Assembly (NCBI GenBank): GCA_032622095.1
Contig: CP136067.1
Span: forward strand, 196,996,052-197,060,051
DNA: 64,000 nt
Direction: 5' to 3'
Origin: Siphonodentalium dalli
Taxonomy: Eukaryota > Mollusca > Scaphopoda > Gadilida > Siphonodentaliidae
A model generated the notes under the pieces. The model was not told where the DNA came from and made no database searches. It worked only from the letters and a program-made list of their open reading frames with translations. Position numbers and translations under genes: made by a program. Below, one piece after another: positions 54,501-60,500 of this stretch (positions within the stretch are counted from its first letter, which is position 1; every line of letters begins with the position of its first letter).

Positions 54501-57500
54501 TGGCATCGATAGAACAACATGCAGTAATGCCCTAAATAATCGACTCCTTAACCACAGCAGAATTATAGGTAATTTTTCAGGATTTAGTCGGAAATATGGC
54601 TTGTTGCTATTCATCGGAAAGCTCTCACTAAGAGATTTCCGATGAATGGCAACAAGCCATATTTCTGACTAAATCCAGAAAAATTACCCATAATTCTGCT
54701 GTGGTTAAGGAGTTGATTATTTAGGGCATTACTGTATGTGAGTTAATAATGTCTTTCCCTTTAATATCAGGTCCAGGTGCTACAACAAGAAAATGACATT
54801 CTGAAGAATCGAATACAAGAACTGGAAAAGTTGAAGAACCAGCCAGATATAGAACAGTATAAGAAGAATAACCAGGTAAGATAATAACCAGGTAAGATAA
54901 TAACCAGGTAAGATAATAACCAGGTAAGATAATAACCAGGTAAGATAATAACCAGGTAAGATAATAACCAGGTAAGATAATAACCAGGTAAGATAATAAC
55001 CAGGTAAGATAATAACCAGGTAAGATAATAACCAGGTAAGATAATAACCAGGTAAGATAATAACCAGGTAAGATATAATCTGGATGACTGTTTTATTCTA
55101 GCGGTGAGATGTATGAATGTACGAAGCTTGTGTATTACTAGTATACACATGTGTATCCAGGGGATATATACGAACAAATCTCATTCATTCTTTTGCAAGA
55201 CATTGCCGGTGTATCCTCTTCATTTTTTGGGCCACTGGTCGTCCGCATCAGTTGATAACACAATCATCATCTTATAGGCTTGCACGCCTTGAATGTGGTT
55301 AAAGCAGGGTCATTTTCATTGACTGTATATAAATATAAGGTATACTATACAAAACCAGAATTCAAATTGCCGAAAGCGAAACATAATGTGCAAATGAAAA
55401 GAGCACCTATTTCCACCCATTGACCATTGTTTTATGAAATGTGACCTATTTGCAACATCGACTCGGCAATTCAAACCATTAATCACGTCATACAGCAGAC
55501 AATGGCCAGACTTGGTTACATGCACCATGACACGATACACAAGCAGTACAAGTCCACTGCTTGAGTATATGACGTGAGTACAATTGTACATGCATGAGTA
55601 TAATACATTAGCTTCGCACATCACCATCGATGAAGTACTTCAAGTGGCATCAAACTTGAAGTCCACTTACAGAAGCCTCGATCACGTTATACGCTCTCAA
55701 TCCTTTAGGCCAAATCAAATTAAATGTCTGGTTTGGGTTACAAGCCGAAAAAAAATAGGGTCGATAGGTAGGCTTGAAATTTTATTTTATTAATTAATAT
55801 TTTTATTTTGACATATTCTAATAACTTTTAATGTGCGTATTTTACTCTGCAAGACATAAAACTACTTTTGATTATTTTTTAATAAATTTTAATATTACAC
55901 AATACTTTCACTTAAAAATCAACCTATTCTGAGATGCTGTAATGTGTTTTTTGTGTTTTATGAAATGTTTGGAGAAAAATTTAATAGATTTTCTTGATAA
56001 CCATGTAAAAAACTTTAGGTTAGGGGGTTTAACGTAGGGTCGGTAGGGAAACCCCAAACCACAAGTATTATTTTCTTTGGCCTTAGTTATCAAAACGGCA
56101 CAGTTAAGTCTTGAAATAGTGTGTCTGTGATTTGAAGAATGAGGTTCCCAGAGGGTGAATTTAGTTATACTACCCTGCACAGTGCACTAGCATCAATAAA
56201 TTCACCCTCTGGGGGACATCATTCTGCTTAGGCCTCATCTTCTGGGAAGTATCTATAGTCTCAAATTAACATTGTTTTTAGTTAGTTTTTCCATTCTGTT
56301 CAGTTTCTATAACCTCGTATAATCGAGGTGACTAATGGGTGAACATCACCAACTTCATCTGGAGAACTTCAATCTGATCCTAAGTCTCCCATAGTATGTC
56401 TCCCATAGTATGTCTCCCATAGTAGTTAAGGCCTCAGCAGAATGAAGCTCCCCGAGGGTGAATTTGGTGATTCTAGCTCACCGTGGTGGATAGCGTCACT
56501 AAATTCACCATCTGGGGATCTCGTTCTGCAAACGTCAAGACACACTAAATTCAGACTTGACTTTCTTGCTCATTTCCACCTGGAACCTGCGTAGGCCTTC
56601 ATCCGATTAAAGGCACGTGAGGCCTTAGTTGTCGAAAATATTCATATTTGTTCCAATCACCGTAAACAGAAAAACATTAAAACGCATACAGTTTCGTTCA
56701 TATATACCATGACCATCGCGTAAACAGCATGTTATCACAAAGACCTACTATATTTTACCTAAGCAAGAGCCTGGTTGAAGACAGCACAATGCTACTGGAT
56801 AATCACACACAAATGGCATAAACGCTCTTTATTAGTTCCATATCAGGAATTCACCAACAAAGAGCGCTCTTTATGTTTACCATCATAACATAAACAAACA
56901 CCAGAAAAGTAACTTTTTATGTTTTTGTTTACATAACAATGGTCAAACAGATGACAATAACATACTGTTTATGCGATATTTCTTATTTGTATACGGACAA
57001 AGTCTGTCTACATTTTGATGTTCTTTCTGTTTGTTCACAGGATACCCACCGCCAAGGCCAACCGTACCTTTAACAGATTGTTACATCAGTGACTTTCATG
57101 GAATCATCATTGTTGAAATATAGAATATAAGCATAGTGTTTCTGAATAACAAATTTAATCCACGATTGGGATTGGCGATATACACCACGAGCTTCAGCGA
57201 GTGGTGTAAATCGCCAATCCCACGAGTGGATTAAATTTTTTATTCAGAAACACTATGCGTATATTTTGTTTATGTCATGATCTTTACAATGCGATGGATA
57301 AACACTTTTCCGTTCAAATTGTATGGAGAAAGTTTAATCCACTCTGCGAAGTTTATGCCACGATCTTTACAATGCGATGGATAAACACTTTTCCGTTCAA
57401 ATTGGATGGAGAAAGTTTAATCCACTCTGCGAAGTTTAATCAACAGTAGGCACGTTTAATCAACAGGTGTTGATTAGATGTAAAATTTAAACAGATGGCT

Positions 57501-60500
57501 TTATTTATATAGTAAGATAGGCGATCGTGGTATAAACCGATTTATCTGATCGAGAATTTAAATATTAAATGGCTGCAATTCCTGGTCAAATAAAGTTTTA
57601 TCTGGGAGAATTATTATCTGTAAATGATATAGCATATTTCATCTTACCCAGGTCAAGTGAAGAGTAACTAAATTTTTTTTGCCAAATTCAGCATTTAATA
57701 TGCATTTAGATATTAACCCTTCTATAATTTAATAACTTACTTGTATTTAAATTCACGTAGTACTATTTTTTGTAAACTTTAACACCTGGCATCGCGAATT
57801 CAAATCTGACAAAATTATTTTCGTAAAAATCATGGATTTGATGACAGTTTGAGTTCTTAGTGGTTCTGAAGATAGATATCTATATTCAGCACCATCATGC
57901 AGATTTACTTCCTCTAGACTATAACTCATTCATCATTTACTTCCTCTAGACTATAACTCATTCATCATTTACTTCCTCTAGACTATAACTCATTCATCAT
58001 TTACTTCCTCTAGACTATAACTCATTCATCATTTACTTCCTCTAGACTATAACTCATTCATCATTTACTTCCTCTAGACTATAACTCATTCATCATTTAC
58101 TTCCTCTAGACAAAAACTCATTCATCATTTACTTCCTCTAGACTATAACTCATTCATCATTTACTTCCTCTAGACTATAACTCATTCATCATTTACTTCC
58201 TCTAGACTATAACTCATTCATCATTTACTTCCTCTAGACTATAACTCATTCATCATTTACTTCCTCTAGACTATAACTCATTCATCATTTACTTCCTCTA
58301 GACTATAACTGATTCATCATTTACTTCCTCTAGACTATAACTGATTCATCATTTACTTCCTCTAGACTATAACTGATTCATCATTTACTTCCTCTAGACT
58401 ATAACTGATTCATCATTTACTTCCTCTAGACTATAACTCATTCATCATTTACTTCCTCTAGACTATAACTGATTCATCATTTACTTCCTCTAGACTTTAA
58501 CTCATTCATCATTTACTTCCTCTAGACTATAACTGATTCGTCATTTACTTCCTCTAGACTATAACTGATTCATCATTTTGTTGCAATGATGGATGTTTAT
58601 GTGGTCTAAATTATTTTCTTATATTGAAATACAACTGGACATCAATGAAATGAACTCAAAATCAGAAAACCACAACCATTAAGGCAGTAGGATACAGTAT
58701 TACTGCAATAGGCTACTTCAGGAGTATATAACCCTTTGATCTAATCCATGATTTAGCCTCTCTTCTGGGCGCGAATTTAAAACTGAGCGAAAAATAGTTC
58801 TGCGCGAATTTAAATACGAGTGAGGTAGTCAAATCAACTAATCAATATTTGGTGGAGAGCTCACCGGTTAAAATGACAATGCATGTATGGAAATATATAT
58901 GTAGGGTTCAAATCTGACAATGCATGCATGCAATATATGTGTAGGGGACAATCTTAGATGCATGCATGCAATATATGTGTAGGGGACAATCTAGATGCAT
59001 GGACGATTTCTTATCCCCAAAATCTCTGTCATTTCTCCATATTTTTGTGCCTGGAAGAAGTCATAATTCTCTGCTCTTCCAGTATGAATTTGACCAAACA
59101 GAAAAGAATGCAATCAGTCATAAGGCCAAACAAAATTAATGTTCTGTTTCTTAGACACCACCCCCTCATAAAAATATGGCCCCCTGCCGGGTCCACGGGA
59201 ATAAAAAAATATAAATCATCATATAACCATCATCGATTTCTATACATAATGCGGAATGACAATTCAACCGAGTGCAACTTGATCGTTGATACCATTGGCG
59301 AGTTCTTCTCAAATCGTAACAAAAGTTGAGACTGAGAGATAGATACATGTAGATAGATAAATATATAGATCGATAGATAGAGGTTTATTTCTTCTAAAAC
59401 TGAAGAACTACATGTACATAAAATTACAAATACATTATACACGAACATAACAGAAAACGACATCATTTCAGTGCAGGTTTGTTCCAGCAAACATTTCTTT
59501 ATTGTTGATGTATACAACTACATAATTATCGATGTAAAATTCACTAGCTATATGTGTACATACTATGTAATTCATTGTGCATATATACTGCTCCTGGAGA
59601 GTGTTTATGTGAATGAAGAATCTGAATCGTGCAGCTAGGCTTCACAACACAATGTCCACGATGTCTGCTAAACTCATCTAGGCACATTTCTACTGCTATT
59701 TGGTATTTCCGTTTGTTATTTCTAATAATATTAAAGTTTCTGTTTAGTTTGTTTAAAGTTATGTGAAACACTCCAATATGGTGATCAAATAGAAATTGAG
59801 AATAATCTTGAATTCTTGATCAAAGTAGTTATTGTTTATGAATATTAATCCAAATTGACAAAACACTGCCATTTTCATACATTAATTAAAGGCGATGGCT
59901 TTCGATGGCGAAATCAATTGTGTTAGTTTATCACCAAAAGTTGTGTCCCGAATCGAGATGTAAATACTTACAATTGAGCATAGTTCAGACATTGTTTTCT
60001 ATGGAGTGGTATGGTCGATTTCTTTGAATTTTTTGGCGACGTTAGTAGAAAGCTACATTCCCCAGTTTTCCATGTCGCATAAGTATTAACTTATCAATTT
60101 CATGCACCCAAACAAGTCCATAATATGTCTTAGAACTGTATGCACATTAATATTACACTTAATTATGGAAAGTCATTCAGAAGTAAACATTGGAACGTGC
60201 CTGCTTGAACATTTTTGTCGTAAAAAGTTGGAATAAACAACTGTCTGCCACACTGTCTGCCAGGTAAATTTGTGGGTAGAAATGAATATAAAACCTGTAT
60301 GAATACCCATTTTAAAACAAACGGTGTCAGAGCTCGAGAAACAGGTAATCAAGGACTATTATCTGCATGATGCTTAATGTCTTTATAACAATTTTAGGCC
60401 ATTTTGTTTTATTTTGATGGTTTACGGATCCTCTACCCAAAAATACACCAGAGTAGAAAATAAATTAAACTTGGAATGAATCAACACTTATTTTATTTCC

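Noticed and set aside
54767-55177. 136-codon minus-strand frame with Leu/Tyr-rich repeats
   Set aside because: Antisense shadow of exon 7 and the 16-bp donor array (three units make 48 bp, so the frame stays open).
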